A DNA stretch of 64,000 nt from Pyrinomonadaceae bacterium (GTDB taxonomy: Bacteria; Acidobacteriota; Blastocatellia; Pyrinomonadales; Pyrinomonadaceae). The stretch covers positions 248,001 through 312,000 of the forward strand of contig JACMJZ010000031.1 of assembly GCA_014380365.1 (NCBI GenBank). Direction: 5' to 3'. Below are positions 51,127-60,782 of the stretch, piece after piece (the first letter of the stretch is position 1; each line of letters opens with the position of its first letter). The position numbers were made by a program, and so were the translations under genes. The notes under the pieces are model-generated. The model was given only the letters and a program-made list of their open reading frames with translations, was not told the DNA's origin and ran no database searches.

Positions 51127-52176
51127 ATGCCCCATCACAATGTCACTATCGCGGTCGTACCACGCGAACGCTTCAGCCACACAGCCGCAACCCTTGAGAG
51201 TATTTACGAGCACACGCCGCCGCATTTCAAACTAGTCTACGTGGACGGCGGCTCGCCTCCACGCGTCGCGCGATACCTTCGCCAGCAGGCAAGCGACCGG
51301 GGCTTCAAGCTCTTACGCACCGATCACTACCTTTCGCCAAATGAGGCGCGCAACCTTGCAATTGAGCGTGTAACTACTGAATACGTCGTGTTTGTTGACA
51401 ACGACGTGCTGGTCTCACCAGGCTGGCTTGACTGGCTGGTCGACTGCGCTGACGAAACCAAGGCGTGGATCGTTGGACCGCTCACACTTATTGGTCAGCC
51501 TGGAAATGATCTCATACATCATGCCGGCGGTGACATGGCCATTCAAGAGACGGAGGTCGGACGAGTTCTTACGGTTGAGCGCCACTTCCCGGAAAAGCGC
51601 TTGAGAGATACTGGACCGCTAGAGCGTCGACGGACCGCAACGACAGAGTTTCATTGCGTGCTGGTGCGCACTGAGTTGTTTAGGCAGGCTGGTGAATTGG
51701 ACGAGCAGTTGTTGAGTATGTTCGAAGAACTTGACCTTTGTCTGGAGGCGCGTGAGGCGGGTGGCAATATCTATTTCGAACCGCGAGCGGTCGTTAGTTA
51801 CGTCCCGGTACCACCATTAGCTTTGTCAGACCTGCCTTACTACTTGCTGCGGTGGAGCGAAGACTGGAATGAAACCAGCCTCAGGCGTTTTCAGGCGAAA
51901 TGGGGACTTTTTGCCGACGACCCATATTCCTGCGGGGCTCGGGCTTGGGCCACCGAATACCGGCAGTCGCTGCTTTGGCATCTGCGGCCCTGGGTCGATC
52001 GCCTCACTGACGGACGCTCTTATTGGATAGAGCGCCGCTTGCTGGCGCCCTTGGAGGCGAAAATCGGACGCTACGTCGCTCAGTGGGTGGGCCGCAACGC
52101 AGGCGCTCGAATAGGTCTCTGCGGCCTAAACCCGCTTCCGGAAGAAAGAATGGTTGCAGCCGTACGTCCCAGGTAG
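51127..52176 (+). CDS. Glycosyltransferase family 2
   Basis: 349 aa, GT-A fold, cytoplasmic and probably membrane-associated. Nucleotide-sugar binding segment TIAVVPRERFSHTAATLESI and HFKLVYVDGGSPP, then the DxD-type motif VVFVDNDVLVSPGWLDWL, then LVRTELFRQAGELDEQLLSM FEE acceptor region. It lacks the canonical S/T-V-V-I-P-x-Y-N start, so the fold assignment rests on the DxD region. It forms a cluster with two more glycosyltransferases downstream, for an extracellular polysaccharide or glycolipid. Start ATG without a clear ribosome site. Confidence 0.82.
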   Translation: MPHHNVTIAVVPRERFSHTAATLESIYEHTPPHFKLVYVDGGSPPRVARYLRQQASDRGFKLLRTDHYLSPNEARNLAIERVTTEYVVFVDNDVLVSPGWLDWLVDCADETKAWIVGPLTLIGQPGNDLIHHAGGDMAIQETEVGRVLTVERHFPEKRLRDTGPLERRRTATTEFHCVLVRTELFRQAGELDEQLLSMFEELDLCLEAREAGGNIYFEPRAVVSYVPVPPLALSDLPYYLLRWSEDWNETSLRRFQAKWGLFADDPYSCGARAWATEYRQSLLWHLRPWVDRLTDGRSYWIERRLLAPLEAKIGRYVAQWVGRNAGARIGLCGLNPLPEERMVAAVRPR

Positions 52177-52312
52177 ATTCGGCTTTTCGATTGCTTCGTC
52201 GAGTATGCTTCACGGAAAGGAACCCGTCAGCTTCGCTAATGCTTAGCCGACTGACGTCAGCGCCCAGTCTGCTTGCGTTCGCGCTCAGGATTTTCGTCGC
52301 CCGTTAAAACCA

Positions 52313-53263
52313 ATGCCACAGGTAAGTATTATCATTCCCACTCACAACCGCGCCGGGCTGCTTGCCGAGACGATTGAGAGCGCGTCGCAGGCTGGATCCG
52401 AAGTGGAAGTTATTGTGGTTGACGACGCCTCGACGGACGACACCGCTGAAATCTGCAGAAAACTCCCCAACCTTCGCTACTTGCGCCTTGCCCGCAATAG
52501 TGGCGTGGCGGTGGCGCGCAATACAGGGGTGCTTGCCAGCTCAGCCGAGTTTACAGCTTTTCTTGACGACGACGACTTGCGCTTGCCGGGCACAATCGAC
52601 CCGCAAATTCAAATCTTAAAAGCTGAACCTGACGTTGCCCTCGTCTACGGAAGAGTTTTGATGGGGGACTCGCGCCGTGTGCCAACTGGACAAGTACTGC
52701 CTCCCAGTTGTCCTCAAGGAGATGTGTTTTGGGAATTATTGGCTTCTAATTTCATTTTGACGAATTCAGTGGTGGCGCGTCGCCAGAGTTTGATTACAGC
52801 CGGTCTCTTTCGAGCCAGGTATTCTCCAGCCGAGGATTGGGATTTGTGGCTGCGGATGAGCGCGCACTCACCTTTCAAAGCTGTCGAAGATGCGGTAGCT
52901 ATTTATCGTTCAGCGAATCCAGCGTCGGGCCAGGCCACATCCGATCACGTTACGATGTTCCGAGAAATACTGAACGTACAAGCGACGGCTATGCGATCCG
53001 CCAGAGCGCGCGGCGCTAACGCTGCGAAGCGCAGCGAGATTCGCCGGCGGCTTCGCGAAATGATTTACAACGTACTTATCTATGAGGCCGGGTGTGGGCT
53101 CGCTGAGGGCAACAAAGTGCTGGCGCGCAATGAGCTTCTCTTCGCCTTGCGAGTTTGTCCTTTTAGGACGCCCGCTTTTTGGTGGTTACTTCGTTCCGCC
53201 GTTAGCCGGCAGCGTTCAGCCACCTGGAACCGCGAGCCCCAGCAACGAGTTTGCGGAGATTAA
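52313..53263 (+). CDS. Glycosyltransferase family 2
   Basis: 316 aa. Clear GT2: VSIIIPTHNRAGLLAETIES, VEVIVVDDASTDDTAEICRK, ARNSGVAVARNTGVLASSAE and the metal motif FLDDDDLRLPG, then FWELLASNFILTNSVVARRQ and the catalytic-base region AEDWDLWLRMSAHSP. It adds a sugar from a nucleotide donor. The GT4 gene begins 18 bases after the stop, so they are co-transcribed. Its C-terminal 60 residues are Arg-rich and may contact membranes. Confidence 0.9.
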   Translation: MPQVSIIIPTHNRAGLLAETIESASQAGSEVEVIVVDDASTDDTAEICRKLPNLRYLRLARNSGVAVARNTGVLASSAEFTAFLDDDDLRLPGTIDPQIQILKAEPDVALVYGRVLMGDSRRVPTGQVLPPSCPQGDVFWELLASNFILTNSVVARRQSLITAGLFRARYSPAEDWDLWLRMSAHSPFKAVEDAVAIYRSANPASGQATSDHVTMFREILNVQATAMRSARARGANAAKRSEIRRRLREMIYNVLIYEAGCGLAEGNKVLARNELLFALRVCPFRTPAFWWLLRSAVSRQRSATWNREPQQRVCGD

Positions 53264-53281
53264 TTTACTTTCCCAACTGTC

Positions 53282-54595
53282 ATGAAGATAGCACTTTGCA
53301 AAAGTTACTTCGCCGGGCCTGTGAGCGGAGCCGACGAAACGCTGGTCGCCTACGCCTTGGCCCTTCACGAAGCGGGCCATGACGTTATCGTAGTCCTCTT
53401 GTTCACTCCAACGGAAAATGATCAATATTACGCTCGCCTGAGAAGAGCAGGGATTGCCACCACCAGCGTTATCACACGCTCAACTGCATTCATGATATTG
53501 CGACGCCTGCGCGATTTTGCGGCTGGCGTTTTCTTCTTAATCTTCCTCATGCCTCATGCCCCGAGTCGGTTGCGCAGCCTCTGGCAGATCGCGCTGGATT
53601 TGATTTCCCGTATTTACTATCGCGAGTGCCGCGCCCACTTTGCCAGTTTGAGCCCGGACATTCTGCACGTAGTTACGCCGGATGTTGGCGCTCAGCTGAT
53701 GATTCGCGCCGGGCATGAATTGGGCATACCGGTGATCTACCAGGAACTGGGTACTCCAAGTTATCTGCCGGCGCTCGACCGATATTATCGACAGCTTGAA
53801 AAAGTCCTTCCGCTGTGCGCGGAGGTAAGCGCACTTTCGCCGCACCTGGCGGCGCAGTGGTCTGAAAGGTTCACTTTCCTGAAGTCTCTGTCGGTGATGC
53901 CCCTCATGGTAGCGGATTGTGATCAGCGCGCGGCCCACGCGCGACATCCAGCGACCAGCGAGAGCAAAAGCGAGTGTAGAAGGGAAATTGTCTTCGGCTA
54001 CGCGGCGCGGCTCGAAGAAGGCAAAGGACCGATAGTGCTCGTTAAGGCGCTCGCTAGGTTGAATCGGGATCAGCTTGTGGTGGTTGTGAGAATAGCCGGC
54101 CTGGGGCCGCTGCTTTTGGAAGTGAAAGCGCTAACACGCAAGCTCAGACTCGACGAAGCCTGCGATTTTGTCGGCCACTACTCCGAACCGCTGGGAAAAA
54201 GCGCTTTCATGCGGAGCCTCGACGTTTTTCTCCAGCCGTCCCTGGCCGAAGGGACGCCCAATAGCATCATCGAAGCGATGGCTCACGGTCTGCCCATTAT
54301 TGCCTCAGCCGTAGGCGGTATTCCCGAGTTGCTTTCTGACGACTGCGGCATTCTCGTTCGACCCGGCGATGACGAGGCGCTGGCCAAGGCGATGGAGCGC
54401 CTCGCTTTCGATCCAGACTTGCGCGCCCGCATGGGAAGGGCAGCGCGGGAAAGGTATCTCAATCTTTTTTCGCCCGAGGCCGTGCTACCCGTGCTCAGAA
54501 GAACTTATCTGCGCGTAGCTTCTGCGCGGAGGCTGTCTGCCGCGACTTCAGCGGAGCGGGTCGCGCATCCGTGGGAGGTCGCGCCTGAGTTCTAA
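53282..54595 (+). CDS. Glycosyltransferase family 4 (GT-B)
   Basis: 437 aa retaining glycosyltransferase. N-terminal Rossmann domain with [20 protein letters not shown], a membrane-like hydrophobic patch ([13 protein letters not shown], about 80-92), and the C-terminal donor domain with [20 protein letters not shown], the E-x7-E motif [17 protein letters not shown] and [18 protein letters not shown]. Co-transcribed with the GT2 gene before it. It ends by overlapping the convergent fumC stop by 4 bases. The product could be an exopolysaccharide or glycolipid headgroup. Confidence 0.9.
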   Translation: MKIALCKSYFAGPVSGADETLVAYALALHEAGHDVIVVLLFTPTENDQYYARLRRAGIATTSVITRSTAFMILRRLRDFAAGVFFLIFLMPHAPSRLRSLWQIALDLISRIYYRECRAHFASLSPDILHVVTPDVGAQLMIRAGHELGIPVIYQELGTPSYLPALDRYYRQLEKVLPLCAEVSALSPHLAAQWSERFTFLKSLSVMPLMVADCDQRAAHARHPATSESKSECRREIVFGYAARLEEGKGPIVLVKALARLNRDQLVVVVRIAGLGPLLLEVKALTRKLRLDEACDFVGHYSEPLGKSAFMRSLDVFLQPSLAEGTPNSIIEAMAHGLPIIASAVGGIPELLSDDCGILVRPGDDEALAKAMERLAFDPDLRARMGRAARERYLNLFSPEAVLPVLRRTYLRVASARRLSAATSAERVAHPWEVAPEF

Positions 54596-56001
54596 GGATG
54601 CGTCATTGCTTCGGGCTTTACATACTCATCAAACTCCTCGCCACTCAGGAATCCAAGCTCCACGGCCGACTCACGCAAGCTAATACCTTTCTTGTGCGCG
54701 TTCTTCGCCACCTGCGCCGCTTTGTCGTAACCAATGTGTGGGTTTAGAGCTGTGACCAGCATCAACGAGTCTTTCAAGTTCTGTCCGATCTGCTCGCGAT
54801 TGAGTTCGATGCCGTTAATGCAATACTCGACAAAACCATGACAAGCGTCGTGGAGCAGGCGAACTGAGTGGAGGAAGTTGTGGATCATCACGGGCTTATA
54901 AACGTTAAGCTCGAAATTTCCCTGTGAACCCGCGATGGTTATCGCCGTATCGTTGCCAAAAACCTGCACACAGACCATGGTCATCGCTTCGCTCTGCGTT
55001 GGGTTAACTTTGCCTGGCATGATCGACGAACCTGGCTCATTCTCCGGCAGGATCAATTCGCCCAATCCGCAACGCGGCCCCGAAGCCAGCCAGCGAATAT
55101 CATTCGCGACCTTCATGAGCGACACGGCCAGCGTCTTGAGCGCGCCGCTGGCGAACACGAGTTCATCATGGGCTGACAACGCGGCAAACTTATTTGGATG
55201 CGACTTGAAAGGCAGACCTGTTAGTTCGGCGATCTTCTTTGCCGCGCGTTCCCCAAACTCAGGATGCGAGTTTAGTCCGGTACCCACCGCCGTGCCGCCA
55301 ATCGCCAGATCGAGAAGCCCGGGCATGGCAAACTTTAGCCGCTCGATGTCGCGCTCAATCAGGTTGGCCCAACCGGACATCTCCTGGCCCACCGTTAATG
55401 GCGTCGCGTCCTGGAGATGCGTGCGGCCAATCTTGACCACGTCGGCAAACTCTTTAGCTTTGCTGTCGATTGCCGTGTGAAGGTTCTGTATCTCGGGAAG
55501 CAGTCGGGTCAGTTGCTCTGCGGCTGCGATGTACATGCCGGTCGGGAAAGTATCATTCGACGACTGCGACATGTTCACATCGTCGTTTGGATGAATCGGC
55601 GTCTTGCTGCCCATCACGCCGCCGGCGATCTCAATCGCGCGATTGGAGATCACCTCGTTGGCGTTCATGTTGGTCTGCGTCCCGCTGCCGGTTTGCCAAA
55701 CGCGCAAAGGGAAATGCTGGTCAAGTTTCCCTTCGATAACTTCGTCACACGCCTGTTGGATAAGCTTCAGCTTGTCGGCCGGCAGCTTCCCGAGTTCCGC
55801 ATTCACAAGGGCCGCTGCTTTTTTCAAGATGCCGAGCGCCCGAATCATCTCGCGCGGCATCCGGTCGTCGCCAATATTGAAGTGCAGCAGCGAACGCTCA
55901 GTCTGCGCGCCCCAGTACTTGTCGGCCGGCACCTGAATCTCACCCATCGAATCGCTCTCGATGCGAGAGCCTGATTCCTCTTTCAGTTGTTCTTGTGGCA
56001 T
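54592..56001 (-). CDS. fumC: Class II fumarate hydratase
   Basis: 469 aa, cytoplasmic, iron-independent, homotetrameric; interconverts fumarate and L-malate in the citric acid cycle. Signature [17 protein letters not shown] is intact, with the mobile SS-loop catalytic Ser and Lys. Other conserved regions: [40 protein letters not shown] and [20 protein letters not shown]. The N-terminus begins [20 protein letters not shown], then the family start [17 protein letters not shown]. Convergent with the GT4 gene, sharing 4 bases. It is close to the lpd operon but on the opposite strand. Confidence 0.96.
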   Translation of the reverse strand: MPQEQLKEESGSRIESDSMGEIQVPADKYWGAQTERSLLHFNIGDDRMPREMIRALGILKKAAALVNAELGKLPADKLKLIQQACDEVIEGKLDQHFPLRVWQTGSGTQTNMNANEVISNRAIEIAGGVMGSKTPIHPNDDVNMSQSSNDTFPTGMYIAAAEQLTRLLPEIQNLHTAIDSKAKEFADVVKIGRTHLQDATPLTVGQEMSGWANLIERDIERLKFAMPGLLDLAIGGTAVGTGLNSHPEFGERAAKKIAELTGLPFKSHPNKFAALSAHDELVFASGALKTLAVSLMKVANDIRWLASGPRCGLGELILPENEPGSSIMPGKVNPTQSEAMTMVCVQVFGNDTAITIAGSQGNFELNVYKPVMIHNFLHSVRLLHDACHGFVEYCINGIELNREQIGQNLKDSLMLVTALNPHIGYDKAAQVAKNAHKKGISLRESAVELGFLSGEEFDEYVKPEAMTHP

Positions 56002-56122
56002 AGGGTTCGTTGGCAGACGTGATTCAACTGCATTGGGGTTCTATTCAACCTTGAGTGATAGCTTCGACAACCATCGGCCTCGACTTAATTGTACACCCGC
56101 GAAACCAGAAAGAGTGGAGTTC

Positions 56123-56494
56123 TTAGTGGTCTTCAATCTCGCCGCCACTCTCTTTCCAGGCCTTCCAGCCGCCGGCCATGGAGAAGACGTTGGTGTAGCC
56201 CATGTTCTGAAGGACGTCTGCGGCGAGCGCGGAGCGATAGCCGCCGCCGCAGTAGAGGATCACTTCGGTTGATTTGTCGGGCACGGCGGCTTCAATGTCA
56301 CGTTCGATGATGCCTTTGCCGAGATGAACGGCCCCAGCCGCGTGATCGTCGGCCCATTCGTTGTCTTCGCGCACGTCGATGAGCCTCACGTCGTCATTCG
56401 CCTTCATTCTTTCTCTTGTTTCCGCGACTGTGACTTCGCGTATGCGGCTCTTGGCGTCGTTGATGAGTTTTAGGAATCCTTCGGCGTGTTTCAT
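56123..56494 (-). CDS. Rhodanese-like sulfurtransferase domain protein
   Basis: 123 aa from the ATG at 56494 (MKHAEGFLKL), which follows AGAGG; a longer frame to 56524 is less likely. Single rhodanese domain: VRLIDVREDNEWADDHAAGA, then the active-site loop ILYCGGGYRSALA with Cys82 (counting from the chosen start) and then GGWKAWKESGG. It transfers sulfane sulfur to an unknown acceptor, or acts in signalling. Divergent from lpd with a large palindromic element between. Confidence 0.92.
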   Translation of the reverse strand: MKHAEGFLKLINDAKSRIREVTVAETRERMKANDDVRLIDVREDNEWADDHAAGAVHLGKGIIERDIEAAVPDKSTEVILYCGGGYRSALAADVLQNMGYTNVFSMAGGWKAWKESGGEIEDH

Positions 56495-56860
56495 CTTAGT
56501 AACCTCTGAAATACTATTCAGCAAGGCAGAGAGTCAGAACCGGGAGCGGTAGCGACCGGGTGGGTGCAATGCTACTCGTTTGCGCGCAAAGGGCCCGGTC
56601 GCTACCACCACCCCACGCGGGCTGCCCGCGCGGGGACCCCGGTCCGCTCCCGGTTCTGACTGCCTCTGACCCTCAATTGGATGAATCTGTGGCGAATGAT
56701 TATAATGCCGGTCTAAATAGAAAGCACTCGCAACGAAGAGCAGAGCAGGAGCGGATCTGCATGTGCGGAAGATTGTTCGCGCCGGAGCGGCGCTCGTTGC
56801 AGGCAGGATGCCTGCGCTCCCAGCTAACCTATTCGCATTTTAGGAGAGGAACTCGACACA
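56495..56860. other. Divergent intergenic region with nested GC palindromes
   Basis: Holds the multi-stem element at 56533-56660, then ordinary sequence and a GCAGGC-AGGAT-GCCTGC hairpin (about 56800-56816). The lpd ribosome site (TAGGAGAGG) ends the region. No gene is seen in it. Confidence 0.6.
56533..56660. repeat. Nested multi-stem palindromic element
   Basis: Outer 17-bp perfect stem GTCAGAACCGGGAGCGG / CCGCTCCCGGTTCTGAC (56533-56549 / 56644-56660). Inside, a 13-bp stem GGTAGCGACCGGG / CCCGGTCGCTACC (56548-56560 / 56594-56606) and a CGCGGGC-T-GCCCGCG hairpin (56616-56630). The element folds as a closed multi-arm structure. Related GC words occur at 4940-5105, 45489-45520 and 61099-61163. 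Confidence 0.9.
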
Positions 56861-58267
56861 TTGGCTAATGAACAGTTTGACATAACAATTATCGGGAGTG
56901 GGCCAGGCGGCTACGTCGCCGCGATACGCGCCGGCCAGTTGGGCCTGAAGGTGGCGATGATCGAGAAGGACACGCGCCTCGGCGGCACCTGTACGTTGCG
57001 CGGTTGTATCCCGACCAAGCAGATGCTGATGTCGGCGCACGTCTACGAGCAGATGCAACATGCGGCGGATTTCGGCGTGCAGGTTTCAGGGATTCAACTC
57101 GCCTTCGAGGATGTGCAGAAGCGCAAGAACAAGGTTGTGCTGAAAAACACTAAGGGTATCGAATACCTGATGAAGAAGAACAAGGTGACCGTCTTCAAGG
57201 GCACCGGAAAACTCGCGCTGCCGGGAAAAGTGGAAGTCACCAGCGCGGACGGCGCCAAGCAAACGATCGCGTCGAAGAGCATCATCATCGCGACCGGCTC
57301 CGTGGTTCGGCCCATACCTGGTTTTGAAACTGACGGCGCGCACGTCGTAAATAGCGATCACATTTTGGAGTTGAAGGAAATCCCGAAGTCGCTGATTGTG
57401 ATGGGCGCGGGCGCGGTCGGTTGCGAGTTTGCTTCTGTGTATTCGCGGTTTGGCGCTGAGACGACGATCGTTGAGCTTATGCCCAGACTCGTCCCGCTTG
57501 AAGATGAAGAAGTTTCAAAGGAACTCGAGAAGAGTTTTCGAAAGCGTGGCATCAAATCACAGGTCGATACGAAGCTGGAAAAACTGGAGAAGACTGAAAC
57601 GGGTGTGCGCGTTACCGGCAAGACTTCGAAGGGTGAGGCGGTCAGTCTTGAAGCAGAAATGTTGCTGGTCGCGGTGGGCCGTATGCCTTATACCGAAGGC
57701 CTGGGATTGGAAGGGACAAAAATCAACCTCGAACGAGGGTTTATTTCTGTTGACGAGTTTCAGCAAACCGGGGAGAAGGGCGTCTATGCAATTGGTGACA
57801 TCGTGCCCACTCCGCAGCTTGCGCATTTAGCTTCGAAGGAAGGTATCGTGGCTGTAGAGCATCTTGCCGGCGACAAGGGCGTGCGCCCGATCAATCTTCG
57901 CCTGGTGCCAAACTGTACTTACTGCGATCCCGAAGTTGCTTCAGTTGGGCTGACTGAAGCGAAAGCAAAGGAGCAGGGCTACGACGTGAAGGTCGGCAAG
58001 TTTCCCTTTTCCGCTTCCGGCAAAGCGCGAATTCTTGGTGAAGAAGAAGGATTCGTCAAAATTGTCGCGGAGAAGAAGTATGACGAGATTCTCGGCGTAC
58101 ATATCATTGGGCCACATGCGACTGAATTGATTGCCGAAGCTTGTGTTGCGATGCAGCTCGAATCAACCGCGGAAGAGCTCGGCCGTACGATGCACGCGCA
58201 TCCGACAGTTTCCGAGGCAGTGATGGAAGCGGCGGAAGGCGTGCACGATTTGGCAGTGCATATTTGA
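56861..58267 (+). CDS. lpdA: Dihydrolipoyl dehydrogenase (E3)
   Basis: 468-aa FAD flavoprotein that reoxidises dihydrolipoyl-E2 with NAD+. TTG start 10 bases after AGGAGAGG. FAD motif IIGSGPGGYVAAIRAG; redox disulfide C44/C49 in GGTCTLRGCIPTKQ; NAD motif VMGAGAVGCEFASVYSRFGA; C-terminal His-Glu catalytic pair in MHAHPTVSEAVMEAA. First gene of an operon with E1-alpha, E1-beta, a DUF4242 protein and E2. Probably also serves the fused E1 at 7049-9448, for which no E3 gene is local. Confidence 0.95.
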   Translation: MANEQFDITIIGSGPGGYVAAIRAGQLGLKVAMIEKDTRLGGTCTLRGCIPTKQMLMSAHVYEQMQHAADFGVQVSGIQLAFEDVQKRKNKVVLKNTKGIEYLMKKNKVTVFKGTGKLALPGKVEVTSADGAKQTIASKSIIIATGSVVRPIPGFETDGAHVVNSDHILELKEIPKSLIVMGAGAVGCEFASVYSRFGAETTIVELMPRLVPLEDEEVSKELEKSFRKRGIKSQVDTKLEKLEKTETGVRVTGKTSKGEAVSLEAEMLLVAVGRMPYTEGLGLEGTKINLERGFISVDEFQQTGEKGVYAIGDIVPTPQLAHLASKEGIVAVEHLAGDKGVRPINLRLVPNCTYCDPEVASVGLTEAKAKEQGYDVKVGKFPFSASGKARILGEEEGFVKIVAEKKYDEILGVHIIGPHATELIAEACVAMQLESTAEELGRTMHAHPTVSEAVMEAAEGVHDLAVHI

Positions 58268-58305
58268 AATTTAGAATCGAGCATGGAATCCTACAGAGGT
58301 GACTA

Positions 58306-58393
58306 AACCGCAAAGAACGCTGAGTAAGACGCAAAGTTGCGCAGAGGTTTCTTTGCGGGCCTTTGCGGAATCGCTTTGCGCCCCTTGCGGTTA
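58306..58393. repeat. ACCGCAAAGAACGC hairpin repeat
   Basis: Left arm ACCGCAAAGAACGCTGAGTA-AGACGCAAAG and right arm CTTTGCGGGCCTTTGCGG...CTTTGCGCCCCTTGCGGTT are inverted. It lies between lpd and the E1-alpha start and is related to 16581-16667. It does not stop the operon by context, since the next gene is on the same strand and pathway. Confidence 0.85.
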
Positions 58394-58401
58394 ACGACCA
58401 T

Positions 58402-59562
58402 ATGGAAAAGACGTCTGAAGCAAAGCCAAAATCTTCAAGTAGGGATTCGCGTCGGCGGCGCGGGCCGCGGACGCCGCGTTCCGAAATGCGAATCAGCACG
58501 AAGTTTGCGCCGCGTAAATCAACCGACGGCCAGCCGCTGAGTTGCATAACCGAAACAACGCTCAAGCCTGAACAGATGCTCGAGTTGTATCGTCACCTGA
58601 AGTTGACGCGATTGGTTGAGGAACGACTGGTTAATCTGGCTAAGCAATCCAAGGTGGTCGGGGGAGTCTTTCGATCTTTGGGGCAGGAGGCTACCGCGGT
58701 CGGCAGTGCTTATGCTTTGGGACCAGGGGATTTCATTACGCCATTGATTCGCGATCTAGGCGCGGTGTTGGTGAAAGGGATCCGTCCACGCGAGATCTTC
58801 GCCCAGTACATGGCCAAGGCCTGGGGGCCATCCGGCGGTCGCGATCTAAATATTCATTTCGGCGACATGGAAAAGGGTTTCATCGGGCCAATCTCGCATC
58901 TCGGCGACATGATCCCAGTGATGACCGGCGTGCTGCTTGCGGCTGGCATGCAAAAGAAGAAGACGGTTGCGATTGCCTACATCGGTGATGGCGGCATGAG
59001 CACGGGCGCATTTCATGAAGGAATAAATTTCGCTGCGGTGCAAAAGCTGCCGTTAATTGTCATCGCGGAACACAACCAGTATGCCTATTCGACGCCGACC
59101 AATCTTCAGACTGCGGTAAACGATCTGGCGGAGAAGGCTGCGGGCTATGCGGTTCCAGCGTCAATCGTTGACGGGAACGACGTAATTGCCTGTTATGAAG
59201 TTACAAAACGCGCGGCCGAATTCGCGCGCGGCGGTGGTGGTCCGGTGTTGATCGAAGCGAAGACTTATCGCCGCCGAGGCCACGCTGAGCATGACGATCA
59301 GCGTTACGTTCCGGCGGGTGAGATCGAGTGGTGGGAAAAGAATAACGATCCAATTGATCGATGCGAACGATACCTACTTGAACAGAACGTGGCTACGAAA
59401 GAGAAGCTTGAAGAGATTACGGCGGATGTGTTGCGCGAGATTGAAGAGGATTGCGCGTGGGCCGAGTCGTCGCCGATGCCGGAAGCGGAGCAGGCCGCGT
59501 ATGGAGTTTTTGATAACGACATCGTGCCGCCGTCGTTTCGTCCTGAAGTTTTGAAAAACTGA
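58402..59562 (+). CDS. 2-oxoacid dehydrogenase E1 component, alpha subunit
   Basis: 386 aa from the ATG at 58402 (MEKTSEAKPK); the longer frame runs through a hairpin repeat. Basic N-terminal tail (SRDSRRRRGPRTPRS). ThDP motif GDGGMSTGAFHEGINFAAVQ...N (AEHNQYAYS). Phosphorylation-loop region KTYRRRGHAEHDDQRY. Pairs with the beta gene 133 bases downstream. The sequence is nearer to pyruvate or acetoin/branched-chain dehydrogenases than to 2-oxoglutarate; the exact substrate is unresolved. Confidence 0.92.
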   Translation: MEKTSEAKPKSSSRDSRRRRGPRTPRSEMRISTKFAPRKSTDGQPLSCITETTLKPEQMLELYRHLKLTRLVEERLVNLAKQSKVVGGVFRSLGQEATAVGSAYALGPGDFITPLIRDLGAVLVKGIRPREIFAQYMAKAWGPSGGRDLNIHFGDMEKGFIGPISHLGDMIPVMTGVLLAAGMQKKKTVAIAYIGDGGMSTGAFHEGINFAAVQKLPLIVIAEHNQYAYSTPTNLQTAVNDLAEKAAGYAVPASIVDGNDVIACYEVTKRAAEFARGGGGPVLIEAKTYRRRGHAEHDDQRYVPAGEIEWWEKNNDPIDRCERYLLEQNVATKEKLEEITADVLREIEEDCAWAESSPMPEAEQAAYGVFDNDIVPPSFRPEVLKN

Positions 59563-59695
59563 TTAGAGCCGCGGATGAGCGCGGATAACTACGGATCAGA
59601 AGTAAAAAGAAAGCGCTCGCGGCATCGCTGAGCAACGCGGTGTTGCGATTCAAGAGCTTCAATATTACTCCTGACTCAAGACTGAAGACTGATTA

Positions 59696-60724
59696 ATGGC
59701 GACTGCAACCAAAAAAGAGCACAAGTCAGCGCGACCCGAGCGGGGTGGCCAGGCAACGTTGATCGAAGCGATTCGCCAGGGCATCTGGGAAGAGATGGAA
59801 CGTGACCCCACGGTTTTCGTCATTGGCGAAGACGTGGGCGCGTATGGCGGCGCATTCAAGGTCACCGATGGGCTTATAGATGAATTTGGGAAGGGCCGCG
59901 TCATAGATACGCCGATTTCCGAAGCTGCGATTGTGGGCGCGGCTTGCGGCGCCGGGCTGATGGGAATGAAGGCGGTCGCTGAGTTTCAGTTTATCGATTT
60001 TATTTCCGCCGGGTTTGATCTGTTGACAAATTACGCGGCGAAGAGCCGGTACCGTTGGGGCGCGAATATTCCGGCTGTGTTCCGTGGGCCGTGTGGCTCG
60101 GGCGTGCGCTCAGGTCCGTTTCACTCGCTGAACGCTGAGTCGTTCTTTCTGAATACCGCGGGCCTCAAGATCGTCGAACCCTCGACCGCCTACGATGCCA
60201 AGGGCCTGATCAAAGCCGCGATACGAGATCCTGATCCGGTAATTTATTTCGAACACAAAAAGCTCTACCGCCTGCCGCGTCTTCGCGAGGAGTTGCCTGC
60301 TGACGATTACATTGTGGAGATTGGCAAAGCGCGGCTGGCACGCGAAGGCCGCGATCTTTCAATTATCACCTTCGGCGCAATGGTCCTGACGGCGCTCGAT
60401 GCGGCCGAGGACCTCGAGAAGGAAGGTCTGGACGTCGAAGTTATCGATTTGCGCACGCTCGCTCCGCTGGATCGGCCTGGAATTCTCGCCAGTGTGAAAA
60501 AGACTAACCGAGTGATGGTACTCCACGAAGCGTCGCGCACGGGCGGGATTGGTGGCGAGATAGCGGCCATCATCGCTGAGGAGGCGTTTGAATGGCTGGA
60601 TGCGCCGGTGGTGCGGCTGGCATCAATTGATACGCCGGTGCCATATTCGCCGCCGCTGGAAGATTACTATTTGCCGCAGACCAAAGATGTTTTGGAAGCT
60701 GCGCGGAAACTTGCCGCGTACTAA
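59696..60724 (+). CDS. 2-oxoacid dehydrogenase E1 component, beta subunit
   Basis: 342 aa; forms the alpha2beta2 ThDP site with the preceding alpha subunit. Motifs: VFVIGEDVGAYGGAFKVTDG, DTPISEAAIVGAACGAGLMG, QFIDFISAGFDLLTNYAAK and the C-terminal RVMVLHEASRTGGIGGEIAA. Strongly similar in layout to the E1-beta half of the fused protein at 7049-9448 but lacking its alpha fusion. Gap of 133 bases after E1-alpha without a terminator; AAGAGTGGTC-like ribosome site not evident. Confidence 0.94.
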   Translation: MATATKKEHKSARPERGGQATLIEAIRQGIWEEMERDPTVFVIGEDVGAYGGAFKVTDGLIDEFGKGRVIDTPISEAAIVGAACGAGLMGMKAVAEFQFIDFISAGFDLLTNYAAKSRYRWGANIPAVFRGPCGSGVRSGPFHSLNAESFFLNTAGLKIVEPSTAYDAKGLIKAAIRDPDPVIYFEHKKLYRLPRLREELPADDYIVEIGKARLAREGRDLSIITFGAMVLTALDAAEDLEKEGLDVEVIDLRTLAPLDRPGILASVKKTNRVMVLHEASRTGGIGGEIAAIIAEEAFEWLDAPVVRLASIDTPVPYSPPLEDYYLPQTKDVLEAARKLAAY

Positions 60725-60782
60725 GAACAATTTCCAATCTCAAATTTGGATCTAAGATTTGAAATAGGATAGGAGGATCGAG

